A stretch of DNA of 64,000 nt from assembly GCA_934045075.1 (NCBI GenBank), contig OW203731.1:10579198-10643197 (forward strand), in the 5' to 3' direction. Position numbers and translations under genes: made by a program. This DNA comes from Yponomeuta sedellus (lineage: Eukaryota > Arthropoda > Insecta > Lepidoptera > Yponomeutidae). Under the pieces are notes generated by a model that searched no databases, was not told where the DNA came from, and saw only the letters and a list, made by a program, of their open reading frames with translations. This document shows positions 52,152 to 63,739 of this stretch, piece by piece. The stretch's first letter is position 1; the number at the start of each line of letters is the position of its first letter.

Positions 52152-52201
52152 GTATGAAATGTTTTAAGTTACTGATTCGTGATATTTTTCCTTATTAGGT
52201 T

Positions 52202-53221
52202 TTGTTTACTTTTCTTTATTTACGAATTGGGACGTCAAATACCGTAGTGATACCATTTTTTTTTGGGAAAAATTCCCGAAAAGTGGAGAAATATGTATTT
52301 GTTGCATTTATTAGTGTTTTTATAGTAGTAGTTTGGAGTTATGGAAATACGCAACCGTAACCCTTATAAACTGACATATCTTTATTATTTTCAAATATCT
52401 AACTGTATGAAATTTGCCGCCTCATTTCTGTACAAGCCGTGCTGTGTGTGGACATCTAACAACATTGTGCATGAGCCGTCTATTTCTTTTTATAGTGCCA
52501 ATGGCTATACCACAAACATAAAAAAACAAGAGATAACCTACAATAATTATTGACAGCTGACATCCAGCTGATATTAGTTAAGTTGTCAAACACCCGCCAC
52601 CGTTGTAGGTGGCAGTGATATTAATTAGATATTTTGTATCCTAAACTTTCCACTTATTCGTCACATGTGATAATGTGAGTAAATTGAGCGCGTGAGTTAG
52701 TTGGTGACGCTGTTTCACGTTAATCTGTAAATGTAATTAGTTTCTCTTTTTAATTCTTGTTTCTTATTCGTTTTTATCAATGTTTTAAAAATTGAAGAAA
52801 AAATAAGAGGCAATTGTTATAGGTATCTGCTACAAAAACACTAAATTTGTCGATTTCAAAACTCCCAAATTTTTTTTATACATAACTTCACTCCATATTA
52901 GCACCTTAAAATAAGTAAATATAGTTACATCCGATTTGATTCTATAGTAACAAACTAAAAGAAAGTGCTATCAATGTTAGCTAACATCTCAACTTTATGC
53001 AAATATGCATCCGATTATCCGATCTCTAGTCATAACCAATCCCTAAATCGAGGCCCCACCTCCTTCATAAAAGCCTTTTAAGTCACTCAGTAGTATGATA
53101 AAAGTGAAACCGTCACTAGATTAGGTAAGTTTACTTTATTTTTTGATAACATGATTTAAGGCGTTTCGGAACGCTAATTAGCGCCACCAATGGAAAAAAT
53201 CATAACTTTTTTATAGAACGT
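52202..53221. other. Non-coding stretch between transposon fragments
   Basis: No gene. 53173-53206 (TAGCGCCACCAATGGAAAA) is the reverse complement of 56909-56942, so the LINE between them lies inside an older inverted-ended element. Confidence 0.4.
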
Positions 53222-53441
53222 TTTTATCTCAATACTCAATACTTTATTGCATTCCACAAGTTTCAAGGTTGTTACATTATAACTTAACAGTTATTTGATA
53301 AGATCTTTGTGGACCCTGTAGGGCACGCAACATTTTAAAGTGCTATATAAAAGTATTTATTACATTAATTTAAATTTAATTTGATTAATTATCATACAAT
53401 TTTAATTAATTATATTTATAAAGTTACATTTATACAATTAT

Positions 53442-56400
53442 TTATCTCATTTCATCTATACTATCTTTTAAATATTCTTCTATCGTATAATAACATTTTG
53501 AAATTAGTATTTTCTTTAAATCTTTATTGAAACTGTAGTCGTTATTTAATTCTTTCAGGTGATTTGGGAGTTTATTATATATTTTTATAGCCATTACCAA
53601 TGTACTGGAAGAGTGTAATTGCATTCGAGAGGTGGGTAATAACTATTTATTTTTGTGTCTTATGGGTCTTATAGTGACATCTTCTTTTTTTATGAAAAGT
53701 TCTTTATGTTGTCTGGCAAATTTTGAAATTTCTAATATGTAAATAGATGGTAAGGTAAGTAGGTTATAATTTATAAAATATGGGTTACAACTGTCGGTAT
53801 TCACTGTATTTGCCATTATTCTAACCAATATTTTTTGCTGGGTGAAGAGTTGCGGTGCGTCTGTACTGTTACCCCACATTATAATTCCATACAACAGCCA
53901 GGCGTAAGCGTATGCGTAATAAGTTAAGAGGGCTGTTTGCACATTAGTTGTTTTTTTTACTTCTCGAAGACCGTATGCGGAGGATGACAATTTTGATTTA
54001 ATTTTTTGTATAATATGTGCTTTCCAATTTATGTGCTTATCTATAATTAATCCTAACAATGATATATTATCAACTTGTTCTATTTTAAACCCATTAAACG
54101 ATATATATATATTATGTCTAATGAGCGTTTTTGATATGGGTGGAAAGTAATAATTTTTGTTTTTTGGAAGTTAATTTCTAAATTGTGTTTATTTAGCCAT
54201 TCATTCGTGTCAAAAAGCATAGTATGTAATTTTGAATTTATAATTGTGCTATCTTGGCATGATGTGAGCAGAGAGATATCGTCCGCGAATAAAATACATG
54301 AGTCGTCCAAAATTTTGGGTAGATCGTTGATATATATTAAAAATAATAAAATACCAATAACACTGCCTTGTGGAATAGATGCATTAACAATTATAGGTTC
54401 TGACCTTATCTTTTCAATTTGTTTTAGCTCGTAGTTGTAAAACTCAATTTCTACTGACTGTTCTCGGTCTTTTAAGTAGGAAGCAAGCCATGCGTGTGCT
54501 GCTCCGCGAACTCCTATGCCATATAGTTTATTCAAAAGGATTTTATTTTGAACTTTGTCGTAAGCTTTCGACATATCGAGCAGCAAACCGACTGCATATT
54601 TTTTGTTATTAATTATTTCTACTGCTTCTTGAATAAATTTCAATACTGCTGTTATTGTAGATGTTTTTTTCCGAAAACCATATTGACATTCATCAAATAT
54701 CTTGAACTTTTCACAGAATGAGTAGATACGGTTAAACATAACTCTTTCGAAAATTTTTGACGCTGTGGGTAACAATGCAATGGGTCGGTAATTGTTAGGG
54801 TCAGATTTTTTGTTCTTTTTATGTAACGGTTTTATTAGAGCTACTTTAAGTTTATCTGGGAAGATGTTTTCCTTGAATGATTGATTTATTAACATAGTGA
54901 ACGGTTCAGTTAGCTCTTTTGCACATTCTTTTATTAAGAATGGGGGAAGCTCATCAAAGCCATGACTATTTTTATCATTTAGGTTCTTGATGATTTTAAA
55001 AATTTCTTTTTCTTCTACCGGTTTTAGAAACATTGAATTTTCCGTAGGTTGAATAACGGAATATCCTTTTCGAACGGGTTTCTTAGGGTCTTGTGTGTTG
55101 CCTATCGAGGAGAAAAAAATATTAAATAAGTTAGCTATTTGTTTCGGATCTGTAATTCGCGTCTGGTCTAGTTGTAAGGTTATATTATTTTTCTCCTTTT
55201 TAAATTTTTTGTTAGTTCTTTCATTTATAATACTCCACATACATTTAGTTTTATTATTAGATTTTTTAATTTTATTAATATATTGCAGTTTTTTTGCAGT
55301 TGCGATAGTTTTTTTAAGTATCTTTTCGTAGTGTTTATAATATTTGGTTATTATTTCGTTGTTAGCTTGCATTGAAAAAATTTTTAGTAATCTTTTGTTT
55401 TGACATGATTGTTTAATACCTATAGTTAGCCAGTGTTTTTTAAATATTTTATTTATTTTATTTATTTTGATATTTGTTCATTTAGGATTTGTAGTAAGGT
55501 GGCGTTAAAAGAATTATAGTTTTCATTAACATTATTATCTTGTTTTATAGTATCATGCCAGTTTATTGATTTTAGCTTAGATTTGAAATTTTCTATATTT
55601 TTACTATGAAATAATCTTTTTTTTATGTTCCATTGTATTTGAACGCTCGTCCTAGATGTCTGTAAGGCTAATATTGTTGCGGCGTGGTCGGAAAGTCCAA
55701 AATCTTCTACTTTTGTATGTGTTATTCCCTTTTTGAAGTTTGTAAATATTAAGTCTATGCATGAAGATATGGATGGAGTTACATGTGTAGGGTGATTTAT
55801 GTGTTGAAAAAAATTATATTCCTTCATTAAATTTAACAAATTATTTGTTTTTGTATTTTTTTGCAATATGTTAATATTAAAGTCACCTCCTAATATTATT
55901 TTTAATTTATTGTATTTATTATTTATGTGGTGGAGTATTTTTTCTAAATGTTTAAAAAATGTTTCTTCCTCTCTTCCGTTCCAGTACATCGTTACAATCA
56001 AAATATTTTCTTCTATTAGTTCAGTAGCACAGACTTCTATAACATATTCTACTGACAAATTAGCTACATCGGTCCTGTCAATGCTTTCGATATGATCTTT
56101 GATAATTATGCATGTACCACCACCTCGTTTTAATTCCCTAAAAACGAGGCTGCAATTTTGTATTGGTTGAATTGTATATATTTTAATTTCTCTTTGGTAA
56201 GCCAAGATTCTGATATTCCGTATGCCTTGTATACGTTTCGATTATTGTCGATAAAAGCTTCCATGGTATCCTGTTTGTTGCAGAGGCTCTGGAGATTCTG
56301 GAACATTATTTCAAAATTATTGTCTGAATCAATGAAATGTTCTATTGTTCTGCTGGGATTCGTTGCTGCTTTTTGTTTTTTTTTCTTGAAATGAAGTTGT

Positions 56401-56456
56401 CGTTGTCGGTATTGTCTCTTTTGTGTTTTCGTTGTTGGTGACTTGTTTCCCTTCAA
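53442..56456 (-). pseudogene. ORF2 (EN-RT) of the CR1/Jockey-like LINE in shifted frames
   Basis: Blocks in order. 56130-56456: MFQNLQSLCNKQ and GISESWLT, the endonuclease start. 55462-56205: RGGGTCIIIKD, LGGDFNINIL, DLIFTNF and GLSDHAATIL, the rest of the endonuclease. 54080-55372: RT with KPLHKKNKKSDPNNYRPIAL, LLDMSKAYDKV, IPQGSVIGILLFLIYIND and LFADDISLL. 53643-54059: MLGLIIDKHINWKAHI and WLLYGIIMWGNS. 53442-53624: C-terminus. Overlaps at block ends mark about four frameshifts. The catalytic FADD is intact, but the frame as a whole is not. Confidence 0.85.
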
Positions 56457-56625
56457 TAAATAATTTGTTGTTTCGTATCACTGCATGTAATCCGTTTGCT
56501 CTTGCTAAGAGCATTTCTTGTTTTAATATATTTCGTGCTTTTCTGTCTTTCTCATTTAGATGTTCTGTTTTGTTGATATCTGTTCCTTGAAAGTAGTGTG
56601 CATTTTCCTTAAGGTTTTTTGTCAT
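56329..56625 (-). CDS. Short ORF1-like frame upstream of the CR1/Jockey-like ORF2
   Basis: 98 codons, charged, with KDRKARNILKQEMLLARANG predicted helical. It overlaps the ORF2 start by more than 100 bases in another frame. It could be the end of ORF1 or the true N-terminus before a frameshift. Confidence 0.4.
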   Translation of the reverse strand: MTKNLKENAHYFQGTDINKTEHLNEKDRKARNILKQEMLLARANGLHAVIRNNKLFIEGKQVTNNENTKETIPTTTTSFQEKKTKSSNESQQNNRTFH

Positions 56626-56659
56626 TCTCTTGCTGATCAGTTCAATGACAAGTGAACTG

Positions 56660-56890
56660 TGAATCTAAAAGTGAACATGAGAAATCTGAACAACTGTGAT
56701 AACTATTTTTCAAACTTACAGTCTAGAACATATGATCAATAGATTAGAACTCTAATGGATTTCCTTTAAACCGGCTATTTTATGCGGAAAGTGATTGAAG
56801 TCCTTGGTTGTTGATTCTAGTTTCTAGACTGTATGTTTAAAAAAATAGTTGTAACAGTCGTTGAGATTTTTCATGTTCACTTTTAAAATA
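56660..56890. repeat. ~215-bp inverted-repeat element
   Basis: GTGAACATGAGAAATCTGAA with following text to TCTAGAA (56671-56730) pairs with 56815-56885. It adjoins the 5' end of the LINE. Confidence 0.7.
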
Positions 56891-56929
56891 AAACGTATTA
56901 TAACACAACTATGACTCTTTTCCATTGGC

Positions 56930-57100
56930 GGCGCTAGTTAGCACACTGAAGCTCCTTGATTCTCTTGATTTGAAAAAGTGGGCAAAGTGATATTAGTCTG
57001 GCAACACCGATGGCACGCATAAAGAGACGGCGGCCATTTGTATCCTTCACTCGTGATTATAGAAGGTTCCATCCGTCTTTTTTTGACATCCGTGGAGACT
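56930..57100 (+). repeat. Dispersed 170-bp repeat, copy 1
   Basis: Nearly identical to 63025-63192: TTGAAAAAGTGGGCAAAGTG, TAGTCTGGCAACACCGATGG, ending ATCCGTCTTTTTTTGACATC. Confidence 0.85.
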
Positions 57101-57165
57101 AACCTTCTGTGGCGGTACCTCAGAATAATAACTATAGCCACGGATGTCAAAAAAAGACGGATGCT
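57066..57165. repeat. 100-bp stem with ATCCGTCTTTTTTTGACATC arms
   Basis: The arm at 57068-57091 is reverse-complemented at 57141-57165. It joins the 56.9-kb repeat to the family-B THAP segment, like two transposon ends facing each other. Confidence 0.75.
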
Positions 57166-57275
57166 ATCTCGCATTGAAAGGGACAGAAATAAACCAAGTC
57201 GGTCACTCTGCCGCCATTACGCTCCGGGCAGCACTGCCAGTAAGTCTTGTTTGACACAAAAGACATTTTTGAGAA

Positions 57276-57352
57276 ATGCCGTCTTGTGTGGTACGGTGGT
57301 GTAAACACTTCTCGAAAAAATGCAATAAGTCTCATGGGAGCACCTACCATGC
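57276..57352 (+). CDS. THAP zinc-finger first exon, family B, right copy (partial)
   Basis: Same 77-base exon as 52075-52151 (MPSCVVRWCKHFSKKC), with a consensus-like GTATGT donor. Flanking similarity continues to ~57415 and is then lost in a T-run. Confidence 0.62.
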
Positions 57353-57812
57353 GTATGTAATGTTTTAAGTTACTGATTCGTGATATTTTTCCTTATTAGG
57401 TTTTGTTTACTTTTCTTTTTTTTTTGGGAGAATGGCAATCAGTCGATGTCGACTATTTCTGCCAAAGTCAAGTCTCGTCTTGATACGACATGAACTAAAA
57501 ACTATAAAACACAGCGATACTTAATCTTTAACGGGACAGTTTTCCTTTTTGTAGGCTTATACAATACAGTAATGTCATGCCGGATCATGCAGCCGAATCT
57601 GTAACGTTATAAGGTTTAATGGTTATTTATATAAATAATAAGTAGGTACATAATTCACATATTTACATAGTACCTACGTGGACACATTTATAGACGGAAC
57701 ACATCAAAATTTGATTTCATTTTCCCCAATGAATTTAATAAGTATAATAAATAGGTCCATATTAAAAGACAGGTAAGTTAATAGGCATCTAAAGTTTATA
57801 GGAAGCGGGATG
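57353..57812. other. Non-coding; THAP intron start then unrelated sequence
   Basis: No gene recognised after ~57420. Confidence 0.4.
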
Positions 57813-59960
57813 TTAATAGACGGAAGGGAGGGACATATAAATATTTATCGAACGAATATTCTTATTACAATTAAAGAAAATGTGGTCAAGATCTCCTTCC
57901 TCAAGGCCACACTCACAAATCGACGAATCTCTGACTCTAATTTTGTTTAGGAAAACGGGGGTACAGCAGTGACCAATACGCAGCCGGCAAATTACAGAGA
58001 CGACCCTTTTTCCTACTTTTCGGAACTTAAAGAACCAGGGTTTGGCCCGTATGGACGGTTGGACAGTGAAAAATTTTTCCCCTTTAAGCTGACTGCTTTT
58101 CTGCCACTGGGTCAACCAGCTATGATCCAGATATTTTTTAGGTAGAGATAGTAGGTCATAGGAGTAATGGAGATAGTGCTTGGAATCCACATCATGATCA
58201 CACGCATACTTGGCCGCTGAGTCGGCATTTTCATTTCCCACTATACCGGAGTGCCCAGGGATCCAAACCAGAGCCACCTCAAGATTCTTGTTGAAGCAGT
58301 TGAGCAGGGTCTTTTTAGTTTCCAAAATAACCCTGCTATTTAACCTACACTTAAGCTGGCTCCGGTCAAGAGCCTGTAAGCAACTTAGTGTAAGCAACTG
58401 TGAAAATCATGGCTTTGTTTTTATTATGTGTCCACAAACCTGCAGGCCTCCAAAACTCCTATGCACTCGCCTGTGAAAACCGAGGATTCCGGTGGGCACT
58501 TAAATTGTAGAACTAGTTTTGAATTTTGCAAAAATACCGCAACTCCCACTAGGGTAGATGGAGATAATTTTGACGCGTCTGTGAAAATTCTTTGACAGTC
58601 GGACCAACGGTCATTCACTATCGAATTGAAATTCGTGTTGGCAGAAGTGTTGTCTTTACCGATACCTATGTTCATGAGAATATTAGGCTTATACTGAACT
58701 ACATTGAAGCTGTATTCAAACATAGGTAAAGTCACACTCACTACCAAAGACCTTTCAAAACCTTTTACCCGTCGAAAGCTCTGTAGTATAATTGGAATTT
58801 CCTTATTTTTCCAGTAGGAGCATGTACGGGTCAGTGAGTCCAGTTCCTGTATCTTCTGTAAGAGGATGTGCGACGATCTGGAGCAAACCCTGGTCATGAA
58901 ACGATCAGCTAGGTACTGTCTGCGAAGATGAAGAGGAGGGTCAACCGCTTCCACTTGGAGGGCGTTAGTGGAAGTGGATCTCATACACCCTAAAATTAGC
59001 CGTAAGCATTTGAACTGGATGATGTCCAGTTTGACTAGAGACGTTTTGTTTATTGGTTCTAAGGCAAAACAACCGTAGTCCATTATGCTTCTAATGAGGG
59101 CGTTATAAACTAATTTCAAGCAATACGGGTGGGCTCCCCACCAAACACCGGCAAGAACCCTAAGTATGGAAAAAACTCTTTCACATTTTTTGATCAAGTC
59201 AAATAAAATTTTTACCTCGACCGAAGGGATATTACTCTGCCTTTTCCTAGTAAAGATAATTAGAGAGCTTTTATGGGCCGAAAGAACAAGGCCATGATGG
59301 TTAAGCCACTGGTCGAGTGATTTGAGAGAAATATTTAAAGATTTTGCAGCCACCTCGATAGAGTTATCCGCAACATATAGTGCGACATCATCAGCGTACT
59401 GCAGAATTTGGCAATTATAATTAAGGTTAGAATTAATGTCATATGTGTAGATATTAAACAGGATGGGGCTCAACACTGAGCGCTTGGGGAACACTTGGGG
59501 AAGGCCTCTACTTAATATTCTATAGTCAGATTCGTAGTCAGGGATGCGAAGAGCGACAAATCGCGACATAAGTAGCAAGCTTATACATCGAACCAACTTA
59601 ACAGGAACCCTCAGATGCAGCAATTTTTGCCTGAGGACTGAAAGGAGAACGCTGTCATAAGCTGAAGATATATCCAGGAATACTGCCACCATAGAGTCAT
59701 TTTTGCTAAAAGCCACTCTAGCGTCTGTAACCAATACCGAAACACTGTCCATTGTACTCAAGCCTTTGCGGAAACCGAACTGCGTTTTGGGCAGAAGGTT
59801 CTTATTTTCTACGAGCCATTCAAGGCGATTCTTCAGAAGATGTTCTAAGACTTTAGACATAACAGATGAGAGGGCAATAGGCCTGAATCCATTAGGGTAG
59901 TCGGAGCTTTTACCAGGTTTTAAATTAGGCATGATTAATTGGCTTTTTCACATTTCTGGT
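57813..59960 (-). pseudogene. 5'-truncated I-like LINE ORF2 (RT-RNase H)
   Basis: Starts within the RT (MPNLKPGKSSDYPNGFRPIA), with upstream text to ~59960 still readable as VPEMWK. Then VFLDISSAYDSV, LQYADDVALYV, the RNase H start (IFTDASKL, FTGECIGVLEAC), and after a frameshift near 58400-58424 WIPGHSGIVGNENADSAAK and a CECGLEEGDLDHIFFNC finger. Compared with the intact LINE at 45.3-50.5 kb it lacks about 30 residues after the RT palm, and the frame break splits RNase H. It has no endonuclease. The 3' flank ends near 57790. Confidence 0.85.
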
Positions 59961-62900
59961 ACATGGTCAGTAATGATATGATGGTAATGATATGATATCT
60001 AAATATAATAAATAGGGAGGACATACATCAGAAAGACTCTTTACATAAGGAGTGGCTAAGGGAGTTTGGGGTAGCACTTCTCGAGGAAGTGTTCCCGGGC
60101 AAGAGCTTTGAAGGAATTTCGAGATGGGGCTTTACGGATATTATCTGGGAGGGCGTTCCAGAGACGGACGGCTGAGACGCAGAAAGAGCTAGAGATGAAA
60201 CCAGTATGGTGAGAGGGTGTATAAAGAAGAAGATTTTGGGAGGAACGGAGTTCTCTGCTATGTGTGCAAGATAAAAAAGCATATTGAGACTTAAGATATT
60301 GAGGAGTGTTGGGGTCGTTAAGGATAGAGTAGAGAGTGCAGAGAATTCGAAGGTTTCTACGATCTCGAATAGGAAGCCACTTCAACCTGGCGCGGAAATC
60401 AGACACATGGTCGTATTTCCGCAAACCAAAAATAAAGCGGATGCAGGTGTTCTGCAGACGATTGAGTTTGTTCAGGAATTCCTGCGAGAGATCGAGATAG
60501 CAGATATCGGCGTAGTCTAGGATGGGTAGGAGAAGAGAATTCACGAGAGTAATTTTGGTATTAATAGGAAGAAAGTTCTTCAAACGAAGTAAAGAATGGA
60601 GCGAGGCATAGAATTTCTGGGATACTGCCTTCACCTGAGCATCCCAGCAAAGTTTCCGGTCGATGACGAGGCCGAGATCGGTGACCGTTTCTGAAAAGGC
60701 TATTAGGCAACCATTCAACTTCAAGGAGGGGAGCGAGACAGTCTATATTCGCAAGCTGCTTCGAGCTGCCAATGATGATCGCCTGGCATTTAGAGGGTTT
60801 GACAGCGATGCCAAAATGCTGAGACCACCTCTGAATCCGACATAGATCCTCATTGAGACTCGAAACAGCTTGACTAAGATCTTCAGTACTGGATAGTCTA
60901 TAAAGTTGGAGGTCATCTGCGTATAGATGGTAGAGGCAAGAAAGATTGGGGGTGACTAAATTGATAAACAATGAAAATAAAATTGGAGAAATGCCGGCTT
61001 GAGGAACGCCAGCATTAGACTCAATCCAGTCAGACTGGACCTGGCCGGATCGAACCGCTAGCCAGCGCCCCCGAAGATAGGAGCAGAACCATTGCATGGC
61101 AGTGAACGAAACGTTGAGCCCACCAAGGGTGGCTAGAAGGAGGTCGTGGTCGACAGCGTTGAAAGCGTTGCTAAAATCGATGAGGACAAGAGTGGTCACG
61201 CTCCTCCATGCCGGCCCTTATGTCCTCGGTAACCTTTAAGAGAACCGTGGTGGTGCTATGCCCCGATCGAAAACCAGATTGGAAAGGATTCAGGAGACCA
61301 CTTGAAGAGAGGAACTTGGACAGCTGTTGGTTAACAAGTGACTCCAGGACTTTGAAAAGGAAGGGCAAGATGGAGATTGGTTGGTATTGAGAGGGTAAAG
61401 TAGGAATAGGGACCTTGGGGAGGGTAACGACGTAGGCTTTGCGCCATAGGTCGGGGAGCTAACCAGAGGTCAGAGAGCAGTTAACAATATGGGTGATGGC
61501 AGGAAGAAGGATATCAAGGAGGTAAGAGAGCATAGCACGCCCTATGTTATCATATCACAGCCGACGGCCTTCGACTTGAGGTTGAGGATTAGTTTCTTGA
61601 TTTCTTCACTGCCAGCAGGTGAAAATTCAAAGGAGTTGGAGCAGGCTTTAGGTATTGAGCAAATTTGGCGTAGGATTTCAGACTTGATCTGAGGATCTAG
61701 GGTGGGTACCGACGTGAAATGCCTATTGAGCTCATTGAGGTCAAATGGAATTCTGGAGTCGGATGATGTAGTTTTTCCCACGCCTAGGGACCTCAGAAAT
61801 TTCCATAAACCCGCAGGAATGGAGAGCTCGATCTGGTCGGCGATGTATCGACGCTTCGCCCTTCTACACATCTGGTTGCATCTGTTCCTGGCAACCTTAT
61901 ACTCCGTCCAGTTGGCCTCAGACCTGTCCCGCTTGTACTTGTGGAATGTACGATCCCTCCTTTTCATCGCTTTACGGACAATGTCCGTGATCCAGGGAGT
62001 GGGGCGATGCTTGAGTTTAACTGGCCTAACAGGTGCATGTAGGTCAAACAAGCGAATGATTTCGGCGCACAAGAAAGAAACCTTGTCATCAACGTCCGGA
62101 AGATCCTGCATATTATGCCAGTCGACGGCAGCAGCATCACGTCTAAGCCGCTCTACATCCATGCGAGCAAAACATCGTTGAAGAACAGTTACGGGTTTGG
62201 GTTTAGGAGATCTCAATTTCAGAGAACAATAAATGAGGTCGTGATGAGAGAAAGCGGGGGCGGGAAATTGACCGTGGGATGCAATGAGAGCGTCATCAGA
62301 GGTTATGATGAGATCTAGCAACGTATCAGAACTGTGAGAATGATGTGTAGCGGAGACAGGAAGGGACTTGAGGTTATGAGATTCGATAAGGGATCGAAGT
62401 TTGTTAGAGCGATGGTCGCTAGAAAGGAGGTTGGTATTAAAATCTCCCATGATGAGCTGATGGGTATAGATGAACGTAAGGTCTTCGAGGCAGAGCTCTA
62501 GAGCTGAAAAGTAGTTGTTGGAAGGGGGACAGTAGTCTACGCCGAGAAGAAGTTTGACACCCAGATCAATTTCTAAGAAAAAGAAATTCGGCAGGAGCTG
62601 ATCCGGACGTGGGGGATTGTGCAATGACCTTATAAGGTAGGTTGCTTTTGAGATAAATGGCCACCCCGCCACCTCTCCTCCCGACACGGTCATGACGAAT
62701 CAGGATAAATCCAGGTAAAGAGAAAGCCGTAGAGGGCAGTGACGGTTTGAGCCAACTCTCAGAAATAAGCAAGGCCTGAAGATTACAAGAAGAGAAGGTG
62801 TCTAAAAGGTCATTGTAATGGCTAGGGACGCTCTGTGCATTGATGTGGCAAACATTGAAATTTTTGGGCAGGTTAGAAAGCTCGTTGACCAGGGTGTCAC

Positions 62901-62995
62901 CTAAACCTAGAGGGCTAACGTCAATGCTGGCGTATGAAGAGTCAGATTCAGCTGTACGATGATTCCTTCCATACAGCTGAATCTGACTCTTCATA
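59961..62995 (-). pseudogene. CR1/Jockey-superfamily LINE ORF2 (EN-RT), several frameshifts
   Basis: Blocks: 62566-62994 (FNVCHINAQSVPSH, LLISESWLKPSLP, GRRGGGVAIYL); 61542-62693 (LLLGVDYCPPSNN, MGDFNTNLLS, DLIITSDD, FSHHDLIYCSL, the endonuclease end); 61171-61368 (RT start, FQSGFRSGHSTTT); 60561-61199 (LIDFSNAFNAVDH, GVPQAGISPILFSLFINL, LYADDLQLYR); 60056-60724 (LGLVIDRKLCW, LNRLQNTCIRFIFGLRK). There is no RNase H. The left end carries TGATATGATGGTAA-like short repeats (~59975-60000), as expected for a CR1-type tail, and lies directly against the I-like LINE fragment. The catalytic YADD is intact but the frame is broken. Confidence 0.85.
62933..62995. repeat. Perfect 24-base inverted repeat at the LINE 5' end
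   Basis: TATGAAGAGTCAGATTCAGC and four more bases at 62933-62956 are exactly reverse-complemented at 62972-62995, around a 15-base loop. The apparent start codon of the LINE frame is inside the outer arm. Confidence 0.9.
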
Positions 62996-63024
62996 GTTAT
63001 TTATATACTATATACTTCATAGAC

Positions 63025-63192
63025 TCTTGCTAGTTAGCACCCTGAAGCACCGTGATTCTCTTGATTTGAAAAAGTGGGCAAAGTGATATTAGTCTGGCAA
63101 CACCGATGGCAGGCACACATAAAGAGACGGCGGCCATTTGCCTGCTTCACTCGTGATTATAGAAGGTTCCATCCGTCTTTTTTTGACATCCG
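63025..63192 (+). repeat. Dispersed 170-bp repeat, copy 2
   Basis: Near-identical to 56930-57100 with a small duplication (GGCAGGCACAC). Confidence 0.85.
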
Positions 63193-63730
63193 TGACTAAA
63201 GCTTGGAGCGTTATAAAATGAACATCTGACACATGCCAACCACGTGTTAGACAGAGAAAAATATAGTAGTGTGTTGTTGTATTATTTCGAACGTAGCACC
63301 CTCAATTGTCAGTTGGTTACCATTGTTTACCATTACGGTACCAAGTTAGAGACGTCTAGATAATCACAGCTTGTAGTGGCCTGCCAACTATCTTCGATTT
63401 GGCAGTGTGTTAGACAAGAGGTGTTGGAATGCGTCGTCTCCTCAGAATAAGGACTAAAGCATAGAAGGAGCGTTATAAAACGAACACCTGACACATGTCT
63501 GTCTCGTTAGTTTGAAACGTCGCCAACCACGTGTTAGACAGAGAAAAATATAGTAGTGTGATGTTTTATTATTCAAAACGTACCACCCTCAATTGTCAAG
63601 TTGGTTACCTTTGGTTACCATTATGTTACCTAATTAGATATGTTTAGAAAATCACAGCTTGTAGTAGGCTGCCAAGTACCTTCAATTTAGCAGTGTGTTA
63701 GACAACAGATGTTGGAGTGCTTCGTCTCCA
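63193..63730 (+). repeat. ~270-bp tandem duplication of family-A upstream sequence
   Basis: 63195-63440 and 63470-63712 are diverged copies sharing GGAGCGTTATAAAA, CACGTGTTAGACAGAGAAAA, ATATAGTAGTGTG, GTTGGTTACC and GCAGTGTGTTAGACAA. The left copy is the more diverged. The left-edge segment (8.5-8.76 kb) has only one. Confidence 0.8.
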
Positions 63731-63739
63731 AAAACCTTG

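Larger units (their letters stand above)
50527..52201 (+). mobile_element. THAP-containing transposon end (family B), split by an insertion
   Basis: Parts 50581-50732 and 52019-52201 match 57140-57410 in order: AAAAAAAGACGGATGCCATC, CAAGTCGGTCACTCTGCC, then TGCCAGTAAGTCTTGTTTGA and a THAP exon. A 1.3-kb element lies between them. Confidence 0.65.
53222..56640 (-). mobile_element. CR1/Jockey-superfamily LINE, AT-rich, frame-shifted
   Basis: Minus-strand order: short ORF1-like frame, endonuclease, RT, C-terminal region, AATAAA and a TATTGAG simple-repeat tail near 53222-53260. No RNase H. It has a markedly higher A+T content than the I-like elements. Confidence 0.82.
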
